Positions 1-9,322 of a stretch of DNA of 64,000 bases are shown one piece after another. Each line of letters begins with the position of its first letter. The first letter of the stretch is position 1. The stretch is from JBCKUK01 sp038924905 (GTDB taxonomy: Bacteria; Pseudomonadota; Gammaproteobacteria; Burkholderiales; Methylophilaceae): assembly GCA_038924905.1 (NCBI GenBank), contig JBCKUK010000004.1, positions 8,754 through 72,753 on the forward strand, in the 5' to 3' direction. The notes under the pieces are model-generated. The model saw only the letters and a list, made by a program, of their open reading frames with translations. It was not told the DNA's origin and did no database searches. A program made the translations under genes and the position numbers.

Positions 1-1866
1 TTTCAGGCCAATGCGCTCATAACGTGGCTGCTTGGTGATGAACTCTGGCAGCACTTTCCATAACGGCTGGTTTTTGTCGTAGTCGTCCTTGAATTGTTGC
101 AACGCGGCTACCAGGGTATTCCAGCGGCCTTTGGTAATGCCGATGGTGAACATGATAAAGAACGAATAAAGCCCGGTCTTTTCAACAATAACGCCGTGTT
201 CAGCTAGGTACTTGGTCACAATGGCGGCGGGAATACCAAATTCATCCGAGAAATCGCCCTCTACATCAAGTCCGGGTGTGATGATGGTGGCCTTGATGGG
301 GTCCAGCATATTGAAGCCTTCAGCCAAGTCACCAAAGCCATGCCAGCGCTCACCGGTTTTTAGCATCCATGCGGCACGTTCTTCTATGCCCTCTTCCGAG
401 AGATCATCCGGCCCCCAAACCTTAAACCACCAGTCTGTGCCCCACTCAACATCTACCTTGCGCATGGCGCGGCGAAAATCCAGGGCTTCCATAATGGATT
501 CTTCTACCAAGGCAGTACCGCCAGGTGCTTCCATCATGGCGGCAGCTACATCGCAGCTGGCAATGATGGCGTACTGCGGGCTGGTAGAGGTATGCATCAA
601 ATAAGCTTCATTGAATACATCGCGGTCAAGTCGGTGGTTTTCTGCGTCTTGCACCAAAATTTGCGAAGCCTGGCTCAAGCCCGCCAGCATCTTATGGGTG
701 GATTGGGTGGAGAACACCATAGACTCCTTGCAGCGCGGACGATCCTCGCCTATGGCGTGATAATTCCCATAAAAGTCATGAAAGGTGGCGTGTGGTAGCC
801 AGGCTTCATCAAAATGCAGGGTATCTATCTTACCGTCCAGCATTTCCTTGATTTCTTCCACGTTATACAGCACACCATCGTAGGTGGATTGCGTGATCGT
901 CAGTATGCGTGGCTTGGCATTTTTATCGGTGGCAAAAGGGTTGGCTTCTATTTTTTTCTTGATGTTCTTCCATTCAAACTCTTTTTTGGGAATAGGCCCG
1001 ATGATGCCAAAGTGATTGCGCGTGGGCATCAGGAACACTGGCACGGCACCGGTCAAAATGATGGAGTGCAACACGGATTTATGGCAATTTCTGTCAACCA
1101 CCACCACGTCGCCTGGCGCCACAGTCGAATTCCAGACGATTTTGTTGGAGGTAGATGTGCCGTTGGTCACAAAATATAAATGATCACAATTATAAATGCG
1201 GGCAGCATTGCGCTCGGATGCGGCGACCGGCCCGGTGTGGTCCAGTAGTTGACCGAGCTCATCTACCGAGTTGCAGACATCGGCGCGCAGCATATTTTCG
1301 CCAAAAAACTGGTGGAACATCTGGCCAACAGGAGACTTCAAAAATGCCACACCGCCAGAGTGCCCTGGGCAGTGCCAGGAGTAGGAACCATCCGCTGCGT
1401 AATGGATAAGGGCGCGGAAGAAGGGCGGCGGCAGACTGTCTAGATAGGTGCGAGCCTCGCGCAAAATATAACGGGCAACAAACTCCGGCGTATCTTCAAA
1501 CATGTGAATAAAGCCATTAAGTTCGCGTAATATTTCGTTGGGGATGTGGCGCGAAGTACGGGTTTCGCCGTGCAGGAAAATAGGAATTTCTTCATTGCGG
1601 TAGCGTATTTCATCTACAAATTTACGCAGATTGTCCAGCGCATCTTGAGAGTCTTCAACGAATTCTTCGTCATCAATTGACAGAATAAAAGCTGAAGCGC
1701 GGCTTTGCTGCTGGGCAAACGAAGTTAAATCACCGTAACTGGTAACACCCAATACTTCAAAACCTTCTTCTTCAATGGCTTTGGCGAGTACGCGGATGCC
1801 AAGACCTGAGGAATTCTCGGACCGAAAGTCTTCGTCGATGATTATGACCGGGAATCTAAATTTCAT
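1..1866 (-). CDS. Orn/Lys/Arg decarboxylase, PLP-dependent (3' end outside window)
   Basis: This is a basic amino acid decarboxylase of the fold-I Orn/Lys/Arg family, which makes a polyamine or diamine from arginine, lysine or ornithine; the substrate cannot be read from sequence. About 622 codons are present and the gene runs off the left edge. The protein starts MKFRFPVIIIDEDF, giving an N-terminal receiver-like wing domain. The PLP domain follows, with the Schiff-base lysine in STQSTHKMLAG and the upstream motif HCPGHSGGVAF. It lies downstream of dcd in the same direction, separated by a long inverted repeat. A decarboxylase next to dcd is a recurrent betaproteobacterial arrangement (recalled, not checked). 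Confidence 0.9.
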   Translation of the reverse strand, partial: MKFRFPVIIIDEDFRSENSSGLGIRVLAKAIEEEGFEVLGVTSYGDLTSFAQQQSRASAFILSIDDEEFVEDSQDALDNLRKFVDEIRYRNEEIPIFLHGETRTSRHIPNEILRELNGFIHMFEDTPEFVARYILREARTYLDSLPPPFFRALIHYAADGSYSWHCPGHSGGVAFLKSPVGQMFHQFFGENMLRADVCNSVDELGQLLDHTGPVAASERNAARIYNCDHLYFVTNGTSTSNKIVWNSTVAPGDVVVVDRNCHKSVLHSIILTGAVPVFLMPTRNHFGIIGPIPKKEFEWKNIKKKIEANPFATDKNAKPRILTITQSTYDGVLYNVEEIKEMLDGKIDTLHFDEAWLPHATFHDFYGNYHAIGEDRPRCKESMVFSTQSTHKMLAGLSQASQILVQDAENHRLDRDVFNEAYLMHTSTSPQYAIIASCDVAAAMMEAPGGTALVEESIMEALDFRRAMRKVDVEWGTDWWFKVWGPDDLSEEGIEERAAWMLKTGERWHGFGDLAEGFNMLDPIKATIITPGLDVEGDFSDEFGIPAAIVTKYLAEHGVIVEKTGLYSFFIMFTIGITKGRWNTLVAALQQFKDDYDKNQPLWKVLPEFITKQPRYERIGLK

Positions 1867-1879
1867 TTTCAACCTTTCA

Positions 1880-2033
1880 AGCCACAGAGGGCACAGAGCT
1901 CACAGAGAAAATCTAAGCAAGAAGAAAACAAACGCCCAAACAAAAAAACTCCCCAGTTGAATATTGGCACAATGACTGATTATTTTTTATTTAGGTTTTG
2001 TAGTTCTCTGTGAGCTCTGTGCCCTCTGTGGCT
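1880..2033. repeat. 30-bp perfect inverted repeat with 94-nt spacer
   Basis: The arms are 1880-1909 and 2004-2033, built from ACAGAGG/CACAGAG-type units, and they are exact reverse complements. The element fills the dcd-decarboxylase gap. RNA from dcd could fold into a long stem here, so it may attenuate or protect the transcript. Similar CACAGAG-rich repeats are scattered in many environmental bacterial genomes, so it could equally be a passive dispersed element. Confidence 0.85.
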
Positions 2034-2041
2034 AAAATTTT

Positions 2042-2617
2042 TCAAATCTTGGGTAGCGTTACGCCAACCTGCCCCTGGTACTTGCCGCCACGATCTTTGT
2101 AAGAAGTCTCGCACACATCGTCCGCGTCTGCTTCGAAGAATAGCACCTGCGCGCAGCCTTCGTTGGCATATATTTTTGCCGGTAGCGGCGTGGTGTTGCT
2201 GAATTCAAGCGTTACAAAGCCTTCCCACTCCGGCTCAAACGGCGTCACATTAACAATAATGCCGCAGCGTGCGTAGGTAGATTTGCCGAGACAGATCGTC
2301 AGCACATTACGCGGAATGCGGAAGTATTCCACCGTGCGTGCTAAAGCGAAGGAGTTGGGCGGAATAATGCAGAAATCTGCATTGACCTCGACGAAGGAGG
2401 CAGGATCGAAATTCTTGGGATCAACAATGGTGCTGTTGATGTTGGTAAAAAGTTTGAATTCGCTGGAGCAGCGGATATCGTAGCCATAGCTCGACGTGCC
2501 GTATGACACCATGCGCTGACCATCAGCGGATTGTTTTACCTGGCCCGGCTCAAACGGCTCTATCATGCCGTGTTGTTCTGCCATGCGGCGTATCCATCTG
2601 TCAGATTTAATGCTCAT
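2042..2617 (-). CDS. dcd: dCTP deaminase
   Basis: Deaminates dCTP to dUTP in the cytoplasm, feeding dTMP synthesis. The 191-residue length is usual for the family. Visible motifs are the nucleotide-binding GKSTYARCG near residues 110-118, the segment [14 protein letters not shown] with the catalytic Glu in TLEFSN near residue 137, and the C-terminal [12 protein letters not shown]. The start lies only three bases after the zwf stop (TAA AGC ATG), so it is probably cotranscribed with, and translationally coupled to, zwf. This is unusual, because dcd more often neighbours apbC in betaproteobacteria. Confidence 0.96.
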   Translation of the reverse strand: MSIKSDRWIRRMAEQHGMIEPFEPGQVKQSADGQRMVSYGTSSYGYDIRCSSEFKLFTNINSTIVDPKNFDPASFVEVNADFCIIPPNSFALARTVEYFRIPRNVLTICLGKSTYARCGIIVNVTPFEPEWEGFVTLEFSNTTPLPAKIYANEGCAQVLFFEADADDVCETSYKDRGGKYQGQVGVTLPKI

Positions 2618-2620
2618 GCT

Positions 2621-4102
2621 TTAATGCCCATGTTTTTCTCCACCAATTTCTATCGAATAGCGCCAGAATTGATCTTCACTTTCAAAAATCACCTGGCTGG
2701 CTTCAGGATCACGGCTGCCAGCAGGGTAAGTATGCACAGGAGATTTATCTTTGGCCCATGCTTCAATCACAGGGTCTACTAGGCGCCAAGCGGCCTCAAC
2801 CTCACGAATGTGCAGGTAATGCGATCGATCGCCTTCTATCAGGTTTAGAAGCAGCGATTCGTAAGCATCAATGGTTTCATCACTCTCCTGGCGTTGCGGT
2901 GCGTCCAGGCTGATAGTGCGAGTGGCAATATCCAGACCAGGTACTTTAGATTGCAATTCCATTTTGATGCATTCACGCGGTTGAATGGCCAGCATCAACC
3001 AGTTTTGCGCCAGCTCACCGTTACCAAGCAGCATGGGTGCTTTTTTGAAACGGATAGAAACTGTGGTGCTGCCTTCATGCAGGCGCTTTGCGGTGCGTAT
3101 ATAGAACGGCACACCCTGCCAGCGGGGGTTATCCACAAAGAACTTCAGGGCGGCATAGGTTTCCACCACACTTTCGTAGCCCAACTCTTCCAGATAGCCA
3201 GGCACCTGCTTGCCGTCGATAGTGCCTTTGCCATACTGGGCGCGGAAAGCGTGATGTTTTAAGTCATTCAACGGAATCGGCTTGATGGCTTGCAGCACTT
3301 TTATTTTCTCGTCGCGCATACTCTCCTGGCTCAAATCTTCAGGTTGCTCCATCGCTGTTAACACCATGGTTTGCAGCAAATGGCTTTGTATCATGTCGCG
3401 CAGCGCGCCAGTGCCGTCGTAGAACTGGGTGCGCTCACCCACGCCTAGCGTTTCGTTGTTGGTGATTTGCACATGGTCAATGTATTGGTTGTTCCAGATT
3501 GGATCCAGCAAGGTATTTGTGAAGCGCGTGAGCATGATGTTTTGCAGTGCAGATTTACCCAGGTAATGGTCAATGCGGTAAATCTGGCTTTCATCCAGGT
3601 GCTCGGTAATGGCGGTTTGTAGGGCTTTTGCGCTTTCCAAATTGGTACCGAATGGTTTTTCAATCACTACACGGCGCCAGCCTTTTTCCTGATTTACCAA
3701 GTCAACTCCGGCCAGTTGATCCACAATATTTGAAAAATCGACAGGCCGCACCGACAGGAAAAAAGCCATATTTTGCGGAAACACGGCAGCATCAGATAGT
3801 GTTTTTTCCAGGCGCTGAAACGCATTCGGGTCGTCCGGCGGGTTGCCGTGGTAATGATTACGCGCAATAAAGCGCTTGAATACGGTTTGGTCATAGCCTT
3901 TGGGAAACTTGGCATCCAGCATACCTCTAATTTCAGCTTGCCAATCTTCGCGGGAAACGTGGCCGCGGCCCACTGACAGAATCGCCATTTTCTCAGGTAG
4001 GCGACCTGCTTGATCTAAACGAAAAAGCCCGGGGATGAGCTTGATGCGTGAAAGATTGCCACTAGCACCAAAGAGTACGAAGGTATTGTCTCGTGCATTC
4101 AT
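2621..4102 (-). CDS. zwf: glucose-6-phosphate 1-dehydrogenase
   Basis: Oxidises glucose 6-phosphate to 6-phosphogluconolactone with NAD(P)+, the first step of the oxidative pentose phosphate pathway. The 493-residue protein has the nucleotide-binding motif GASGNLSRIKL near residue 13 and the substrate and catalytic signature RIDHYLGK near residue 175. An AAAGG Shine-Dalgarno sits eight bases before the ATG. It follows gnd in the same direction and leads directly into dcd. In ribulose monophosphate methylotrophs, Zwf, Gnd and Pgl form the dissimilatory formaldehyde-oxidation cycle; that role is inferred from context only. Confidence 0.97.
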   Translation of the reverse strand: MNARDNTFVLFGASGNLSRIKLIPGLFRLDQAGRLPEKMAILSVGRGHVSREDWQAEIRGMLDAKFPKGYDQTVFKRFIARNHYHGNPPDDPNAFQRLEKTLSDAAVFPQNMAFFLSVRPVDFSNIVDQLAGVDLVNQEKGWRRVVIEKPFGTNLESAKALQTAITEHLDESQIYRIDHYLGKSALQNIMLTRFTNTLLDPIWNNQYIDHVQITNNETLGVGERTQFYDGTGALRDMIQSHLLQTMVLTAMEQPEDLSQESMRDEKIKVLQAIKPIPLNDLKHHAFRAQYGKGTIDGKQVPGYLEELGYESVVETYAALKFFVDNPRWQGVPFYIRTAKRLHEGSTTVSIRFKKAPMLLGNGELAQNWLMLAIQPRECIKMELQSKVPGLDIATRTISLDAPQRQESDETIDAYESLLLNLIEGDRSHYLHIREVEAAWRLVDPVIEAWAKDKSPVHTYPAGSRDPEASQVIFESEDQFWRYSIEIGGEKHGH

Positions 4103-4168
4103 GATTGCCAGCCTTTCATAAATACTGATATTGACTAATTTTAAATCAGCCTGGGCTTATAAGAAATA

Positions 4169-4200
4169 TTCCCCTTTAAATACTGGTACTTAAAGGGGAA
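4169..4200. terminator. hairpin between gnd and zwf
   Basis: An 11-bp perfect stem (TTCCCCTTTAA at 4169-4179 with its complement at 4190-4200) encloses a 10-nt loop. It lies in the gnd-zwf gap. On the minus strand the stem is followed by AATATTTCTT, a weak U-tract, so it may be a partial terminator or a processing site setting the gnd to zwf ratio. Confidence 0.5.
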
Positions 4201-4259
4201 ATTGTTGTTTGCAATTAAGCAGCAAGGGTTGGTTTGCGTGGGGCTTAAAAGCGCTAGCG

Positions 4260-5177
4260 TTACTTGCCCACGGCTGATTTAATCACATGGCCGCCAAAGG
4301 CATTACGCATGGTTGACAGTATCTTGTGGCTGTAGCCATCATTATCCTGGCTGGCAAAGCGCATCTGCAACGCCAGGGTCAGCACCGGAGCTGCTACACC
4401 TTGCTCTACGGCTTCTACAACTGTCCAGCGGCCTTCACCAGAATCGGCCACATAAGGGGAAACATGTTCAAGGTCCTGATCTTCTTTTAATGCTTCTGCC
4501 GTCAAATCCAGTAGCCAGCTGCGGACGACGGAACCATGACGCCATAGTTCGGTGATTTGCGCCAGATCAAGATTGAATTCCTTTTTGCCTTTCAGCAAGT
4601 CCAGGCCTTCTGCCATGGCTTGCATCATGCCGTATTCAATGCCGTTGTGGAGCATTTTGGTGAAATGGCCAGAGCCAATCGGGCCAACGTGTGCCCAGCC
4701 TCGTTCATGTGACGGCGCTAATGCTTTAAGTACAGGCTCTACGGCCTTGGCCACTTCCTTGGTAGCGCCTACCATCAGGCAGTAGCCGTCATTAAGACCC
4801 CAGATACCGCCAGAAGTACCTGCATCCATAAAGCCGATACCGTGTTCGGCCAGCATGGCACCGCGGCGTTGACTGTGTTTGTAGTTGGAGTTGCCGCCAT
4901 CGACGATAATGTCGCCTTTGCTCAGCAGCGGCACCAGGTCTTTAATTTGATTTTCGGTGATATCACCTGCTGGCAGCATGAGCCAGATAATACGCTGACC
5001 AGAAAGCTTGTTTACAGCATCTTCTACCGAAGTTGCAGGAATCAAGCCATCATTTGCTGCGTGTAGCTCCACTGCGTCGGTGCTGCTGTCATAGCCAACC
5101 ACTTTAATACCGCTGCGTAAAAGGCGTGTGGCCATATTGCCACCCATTTTGCCCAAGCCAATCATTGCTATTTTCAT
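4260..5177 (-). CDS. gnd: 6-phosphogluconate dehydrogenase (decarboxylating), short form
   Basis: Oxidatively decarboxylates 6-phosphogluconate to ribulose 5-phosphate. At 305 residues this is the short GntZ/YqeC-like form, about 160 residues shorter than E. coli Gnd and often NAD-preferring. The N terminus has the Rossmann motif GLGKMG with an acidic residue after the second strand (VVGYDSS), which argues for NAD+. The substrate-binding signature DAGTSGGIWGL and the helix GSGHFTKMLHNGIEYGMMQ follow. An AAGGA Shine-Dalgarno precedes the ATG. It is followed by zwf, and its own promoter is proposed at 5253-5283. Confidence 0.95.
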   Translation of the reverse strand: MKIAMIGLGKMGGNMATRLLRSGIKVVGYDSSTDAVELHAANDGLIPATSVEDAVNKLSGQRIIWLMLPAGDITENQIKDLVPLLSKGDIIVDGGNSNYKHSQRRGAMLAEHGIGFMDAGTSGGIWGLNDGYCLMVGATKEVAKAVEPVLKALAPSHERGWAHVGPIGSGHFTKMLHNGIEYGMMQAMAEGLDLLKGKKEFNLDLAQITELWRHGSVVRSWLLDLTAEALKEDQDLEHVSPYVADSGEGRWTVVEAVEQGVAAPVLTLALQMRFASQDNDGYSHKILSTMRNAFGGHVIKSAVGK

Positions 5178-5252
5178 TGCATTTTCCTTGATGAGGATTG
5201 ATAGTCCATCGCTCTATTGTGTAGCGTGATGGGGTAGTTAAAAGTAAGCCAA

Positions 5253-5283
5253 ATTATAGCGTAAAGGTAGCTTGTTCACGCAA
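5253..5283 (-). promoter_or_regulatory. putative sigma70 promoter for gnd
   Basis: On the minus strand a perfect TATAAT (5253-5258) lies 19 bases downstream of TTGCGT (5278-5283), about 75 bp before the gnd start codon. The -10 box is consensus; the -35 is weak and the spacing long. It would let gnd-zwf-dcd be transcribed apart from the upstream hydrolase gene. Confidence 0.45.
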
Positions 5284-5302
5284 GATTCACACTGGTCAAG
5301 CT

Positions 5303-6094
5303 TCAGTGGTGGCTCTCGGCCGAGGCACCATCCGATGCCATGTCGAGATCGCCCTGACCCAGTCGCCGATGAAATAACTCCAACAACAGCGTCCAGCTTT
5401 GCAGCGCAAGTGCGGGGTCATAACGCGGGCCTTCATCACGCATGAAGGCATGTTGGCCGTTAACTTCATGCCAGGTAAAACGGGCGCCCACTTCTTCCAG
5501 CCTGGCCTTGACTATATTTCGGCCTTCGAGTGGCACATGCGGATCCTGGCGCCCCCAGATGTGCAGTAATTCACCCTTGATTTCACCCGCTCTTTCCAGC
5601 GAATCATCGTTCTGGCCCAGTCCCAGACTTTTTTTGTGTAGATCAGTTGCATAAAAGCAGGTTGTTGCCAGCACGTCCGGATTCATCGCCGCCCTGAATG
5701 CCAGATGGCCGCCGATACAGATACCCATTACACCCAGACGTCCAGTGCAATCTTCACGTGATTTCAAATAATCGAGCACTGCACGCGCATCACTATCATA
5801 GGCAGAAATTTCCTTGGCGATCTTGTATGCATTGCCTTTGGCCGCGTCTTCATCATCATAGGCAAGCACCGTTCCTGCGGGCTCCATCTCGTGATAAATC
5901 TCGGGGCAGGCGACAATAAAGCCATGGCCGGCAAGTATTGCCGCAGTACGACGAATAGGGCCTGTTACCTGGAATATTTCAGAGAACATCAGGATTCCAG
6001 GATAACGTCCTGGCGCCACCGGGCGGAAAATATGCGCGCGCATCGCTCCAGTAGGCGTGGTAAGGTCAGCAATCTCACCATCTTTAATGATCAT
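5303..6094 (-). CDS. dienelactone hydrolase family protein
   Basis: An alpha/beta hydrolase of the dienelactone hydrolase family, 263 residues. The nucleophile is cysteine in GVMGICIGGH (about residue 122), with the triad completed by Asp in GRQDPHVP and His in NGQHAFM, the Cys-Asp-His arrangement expected of the family. No signal peptide is seen, so it should be cytoplasmic. The natural substrate is unknown; most chromosomal homologues are not in chlorocatechol pathways. A clear AAGGAT ribosome site precedes the start. It is divergent from pgl and upstream of gnd. Confidence 0.9.
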   Translation of the reverse strand: MIIKDGEIADLTTPTGAMRAHIFRPVAPGRYPGILMFSEIFQVTGPIRRTAAILAGHGFIVACPEIYHEMEPAGTVLAYDDEDAAKGNAYKIAKEISAYDSDARAVLDYLKSREDCTGRLGVMGICIGGHLAFRAAMNPDVLATTCFYATDLHKKSLGLGQNDDSLERAGEIKGELLHIWGRQDPHVPLEGRNIVKARLEEVGARFTWHEVNGQHAFMRDEGPRYDPALALQSWTLLLELFHRRLGQGDLDMASDGASAESHH

Positions 6095-6272
6095 TTTCTT
6101 ATCCTTTTAGATGGGCGTCTATGTTAATGCAACACGAGGGGCTGCACAATAATATGATACGAAAAAGAGGGTTTTTCGTCGCTTGAGTGTTGGGCTATAA
6201 TAGCGCCGCAACTTAAGGTAGCAACTCACCGGAATTGCTATTCCGTCAATTCACATTACAACTTAAAACAAC

Positions 6273-6959
6273 ATGCAGACCCAAATTATCCACTGGCAAC
6301 ATTACACGAACATTTCATCACTACAACATGCGGCACGTGACGCTATTGTGCAATCTGCTGCCCAAGCCATTGCTAAACGCGGCCGTTTCTTGATCGTACT
6401 GGCTGGGGGAACCACTCCCCGTGCCATCTACCACTTGCTGCGGGAAGCGCAAACAGATTGGTCCAAATGGCATATCTATTATAACGATGACCGTTGCCTG
6501 CCGCGTGATCATGCTGACCGCAATAGCTTGATGGTCGAACAAATCTGGCTTAGTCATGTCAGCATCCCCAGGCAGCAGATTCACGATATCCCGACCGAGC
6601 TTGGTCCGGTGGAAGGCGCAGCTGCCTATAATAAAACCTTGTCCGGACTAGGCGATTTCGATCTCGTCATTCTTGGTGTTGGCGAAGATGGTCATACCGC
6701 GAGCCTTTTCCCGGGCATGACTTGGGATGATACGGCGGATGTAATCCCGGTGTTTGATGCGCCCAAGCCGCCAGCCGAGCGTGTTTCCATGTCGGCGCAT
6801 CGGCTAAGCGCAGCACATAAGGTTCTGTTTTTAGTAAGCGATGCAAGCAAGCAGCAGGCTGTGGATGATTGGCGGGCAGGGGTGGCAATTCCGGCGAGCG
6901 CCATCAAGCCTGAAAATGGCGTGGATGTTTATTGTTGCGAGGTGAACATCGCTGCGTAG
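6273..6959 (+). CDS. pgl: 6-phosphogluconolactonase
   Basis: Hydrolyses 6-phosphogluconolactone to 6-phosphogluconate, the step between the neighbouring zwf and gnd products. The 228-residue length fits the DevB/SOL type. Characteristic stretches are VLAGGTTPRAIYHLL, IYYNDDRCLPRDHADRNS and ILGVGEDGHTASLFPG. It is transcribed opposite to the rest of the cluster. A TATAAT at 6196-6201 could be its -10 box but no good -35 is seen. No strong Shine-Dalgarno precedes the ATG. Confidence 0.96.
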   Translation: MQTQIIHWQHYTNISSLQHAARDAIVQSAAQAIAKRGRFLIVLAGGTTPRAIYHLLREAQTDWSKWHIYYNDDRCLPRDHADRNSLMVEQIWLSHVSIPRQQIHDIPTELGPVEGAAAYNKTLSGLGDFDLVILGVGEDGHTASLFPGMTWDDTADVIPVFDAPKPPAERVSMSAHRLSAAHKVLFLVSDASKQQAVDDWRAGVAIPASAIKPENGVDVYCCEVNIAA

Positions 6960-6974
6960 CAGTGACCTTTGATT

Positions 6975-6995
6975 CCCTCTCCTCGCGGGAGAGGG
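6975..6995. repeat. GC-rich palindromic repeat (CCCTCTCC type)
   Basis: Arms CCCTCTCC and GGAGAGGG (8 bp) enclose TCGCG, followed by TTAGAGTGAGGGTGA. It lies 15 bases after the pgl stop and could act as an RNA-stabilising or terminating hairpin. Members of the same family appear inside the metG and aroA coding regions of this window. Confidence 0.8.
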
Positions 6996-7063
6996 TTAGA
7001 GTGAGGGTGATTTTGGTGTATGTCGGTCTCGCCCGACAGTCGACCCTATTTCTTTTGCTTAGC

Positions 7064-8343
7064 TGTATAGACCGCACACATAGGTAACACCTGTTCGGAG
7101 ACATGGGTAACACATAAACTTCATTTCTTTGCAGCTCTCAAGTCTAACTGACCGAAACGAGGGTGGCAGAAATAAAGATGATACAGCCCATCCTGGTCAT
7201 GGGTATGTCGGATAGCGATATCCAGCCCATTCAGTGCTTTGGGCACTTTCCACTTTTGCCCAAATGCAACCATGGCTCCATTCCAGCCCACACGTACCAC
7301 ATGATCGTCAGACCCATACTCAATCGCAGGTAACTGCTCCGGAAACACGCGCCTGCTTGGCTGGTAACGTGTTGCCGGCACTGATAGTTGTAATGCCTCA
7401 TGCGGACGTTCATGGTTATAGCAATGCCGCCAATGACTTAACGCACGCTGCAACTGCTCCCTATCAGCAAGCCCCATCAGGTTTAATACCTCACGCCCCA
7501 GGCTGCGATGGAAGCGCTCATCCTTACCATTGGTTTGGGGATGATAGGGGCGGCTGTGACTCACACGAATCCCTAAACGGACTAACCACACCGAGAAGGT
7601 TGACAGCCCATGACTAGGCTCACGGGGAGAACCCCAGGGTGGGCCGTTGTCGGCATTGATGCGTATAGGTAATCCATAGCGTCGGAAGGTATCGGTAAAG
7701 ATGGGTTGTATGTCTTGTGTACGCTGGCCAGAGCAGGCATGCAATACCAGGTTGTAACGTGAATAATCGTCCAGCACGGTCAGTGGGTGACATACACCGC
7801 GTGCGATATGCACCGGGCTCTTGAAATCTATTTGCCAAAGCTGATTGGGTGCTTCATGTTCAAAGCGATGATAACGCGTTTGCCGACCATCGCCCTCCGG
7901 CAATCCCAGTTGCCCATGTCGCCGCAGGATTTCGGTCACGGTGCTGGCAACTGGAATAGACGATAAGCCAAGGTCGTTAAGTCGCCTGGCTAGTTTACGT
8001 CCACCCAGGCCGGATGTTCATGGCGCAGCTTGAGCACCAGATGCTCGATGCCAGCCAGCGTGCGGTGAGGGCTGGATAGCGGACGACGGGAACAGTTCGT
8101 CAGTGCATTCACGCCACCCCCTGCATAGCGCCCCAACCATTTATAGCCGGTCTTGGCGCTGATACCAAAGCATAGGCAGAGGTATCTGATATTGCATCCT
8201 TCTTGCTGCGCCATCACTACAAAATCACGGCGCAGTTGATCAACGCTTGTCTCATTCCAAGGCATGGCACTCTCCCGTTTAATATTAATGAGAGTGTTAC
8301 CCATGTCTCCGAACAGGTGTTACCTATGTGTGCGGTCTATACA
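7064..8343 (-). mobile_element. IS481-family insertion sequence
   Basis: The element is bounded by 50-bp perfect inverted repeats (7064-7113 and 8294-8343) starting TGTATAGACC, and contains one transposase gene. The flanks CTTAGC (7058-7063) and CTCAGC (8344-8349) match at five of six bases and may be a decayed target duplication. It interrupts a repeat-rich stretch. Identical termini suggest fairly recent movement, although the transposase carries a frameshift. Confidence 0.9.
7121..8265 (-). pseudogene. IS481-family transposase, frameshifted
   Basis: The N-terminal part (helix-turn-helix, starting MPWNETSV at 8265 behind a GGGAGAG ribosome site) reads to about 8004. The rest, with the DDE integrase core (LWQIDFKSPV, INADNGPPW, HPQTNGKDERFHR), continues in another frame from about 7990. 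Adding one base in the C run at 8004-8006 restores the expected sequence WGGRKLARRLNDLG. Either the copy is inactive, or a base was lost in sequencing; a programmed shift is less likely because no slippery site is visible. Confidence 0.85.
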
Positions 8344-8344
8344 C

Positions 8345-8893
8345 TCAGCCAAAAGAAAGAAGCCAAAGAAAAGGCTGCCCCGCTGCCGCTTCACTTCCCC
8401 TGCGCTGCCTTGCCTCATCTGGGGCGGCTTTGTCGTCAAGGTCGCGACGAAGGAGCGGGCACTTGACGGGCATACCCTTCACGGGCACGCAACTCAGCCT
8501 GGTAGCTTGCAAACCCCGCAAGCTACTGCGGAACTTCAAACAGTGCGCGCCGCTTATCCCAGCTGACGCTCGATGTACAGGCGTGGCACAGGGGAGTGAA
8601 AAGCCGTAAAGTCGTCATTCCGGGCAAGCGAAGCGTGACCGGGAATCCAGCTTGCGTAGGTTGGGCTTCATTTTTAAGCCCAACAATCGAGTATTCAATA
8701 TGCCGGCTATCCCGACGGTTTGCTTCTCTTAGGGGCTAGTTTCGCACTGTTAGCGCGCATGTAAAGCGTCAAAATCCTCCCGTTTTCCTAGATTACTATC
8801 ACGCAAGCTTCACCGTTATTGAGTTTAACTGTCATTGGCACGGGATATGCTGCATATCGTTCGTAGTCGTCTTTAATGATAGGAGGTAATACC
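8345..8893. repeat. gene-free stretch of degenerate dispersed repeats
   Basis: I see no gene here. The left part (8345-8500) resembles a degenerate dispersed repeat whose relative lies near 43,965-44,118: both contain AAGGTCGC, then GGGCACT and a CCCTT..CGGG segment. Around 8613-8651 is a CGTCATTCCGGG/CCGGGAATCCAG repeat. At 8660-8684 a 9-bp hairpin (GTTGGGCTT with its complement) has a T-rich loop. The last bases form the leader and strong AGGAGGT ribosome site of the next gene. Confidence 0.6.
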
Positions 8894-9307
8894 ATGCAAC
8901 CGATCAAGACTGTATTAGGCACTTTGTTTGTGATGACCGCTTTGGGCGCTAATGCGCATGCCGATCCTGCAGCGGCGGATTTCAAGAGCAGCGTTATGGC
9001 CAAGGCCGCCGAAAGCGAGAAGGGCGTGATCGTCGTCTTGTCCAAGCGTGGTGGTATTGCGGCCGATGCAGCTTACCTGCTGGTATTGCAACTCAAGCAG
9101 AATCCCGGCTTTGTGCCTTTGCTGATGGCGGAAGAGCCTGAGAAGCTGGAAGGTTATATGAAGATACTGTCATTGCCGAACGGCTCATTGCCTGCAGTGA
9201 TTTTCTTCAATAAATCCGGCAAAGAGTTGGGGCGCGTCATCGGCGCACAGCCAACTGCATTTATGAAGAGATTGGATATGCCAGCGCGTTTGTCCGCGAC
9301 ATATTGA
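8894..9307 (+). CDS. small exported thioredoxin-fold-like protein
   Basis: A 137-residue protein of unknown function. I chose ATG 8894 because AGGAGGT (8881-8887) lies seven bases upstream and the following residues form a signal peptide ending near ANAHADPA, so the mature protein should be periplasmic. The mature region (VIVVLSKRGG, then NGSLPAVIFFNKSGKELGR) resembles a thioredoxin fold, including a cis-Pro-like LPAV, but has no CXXC, so it is not an oxidoreductase of the classical kind. It is followed 15 bases later by another small gene. Confidence 0.7.
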   Translation: MQPIKTVLGTLFVMTALGANAHADPAAADFKSSVMAKAAESEKGVIVVLSKRGGIAADAAYLLVLQLKQNPGFVPLLMAEEPEKLEGYMKILSLPNGSLPAVIFFNKSGKELGRVIGAQPTAFMKRLDMPARLSATY

Positions 9308-9322
9308 GATAGGAGAGTAGAA

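Noticed and set aside
8788..9045. An 85-codon minus-strand frame
   Set aside because: It opposes the signal-peptide gene at 8894, which has a strong ribosome site.
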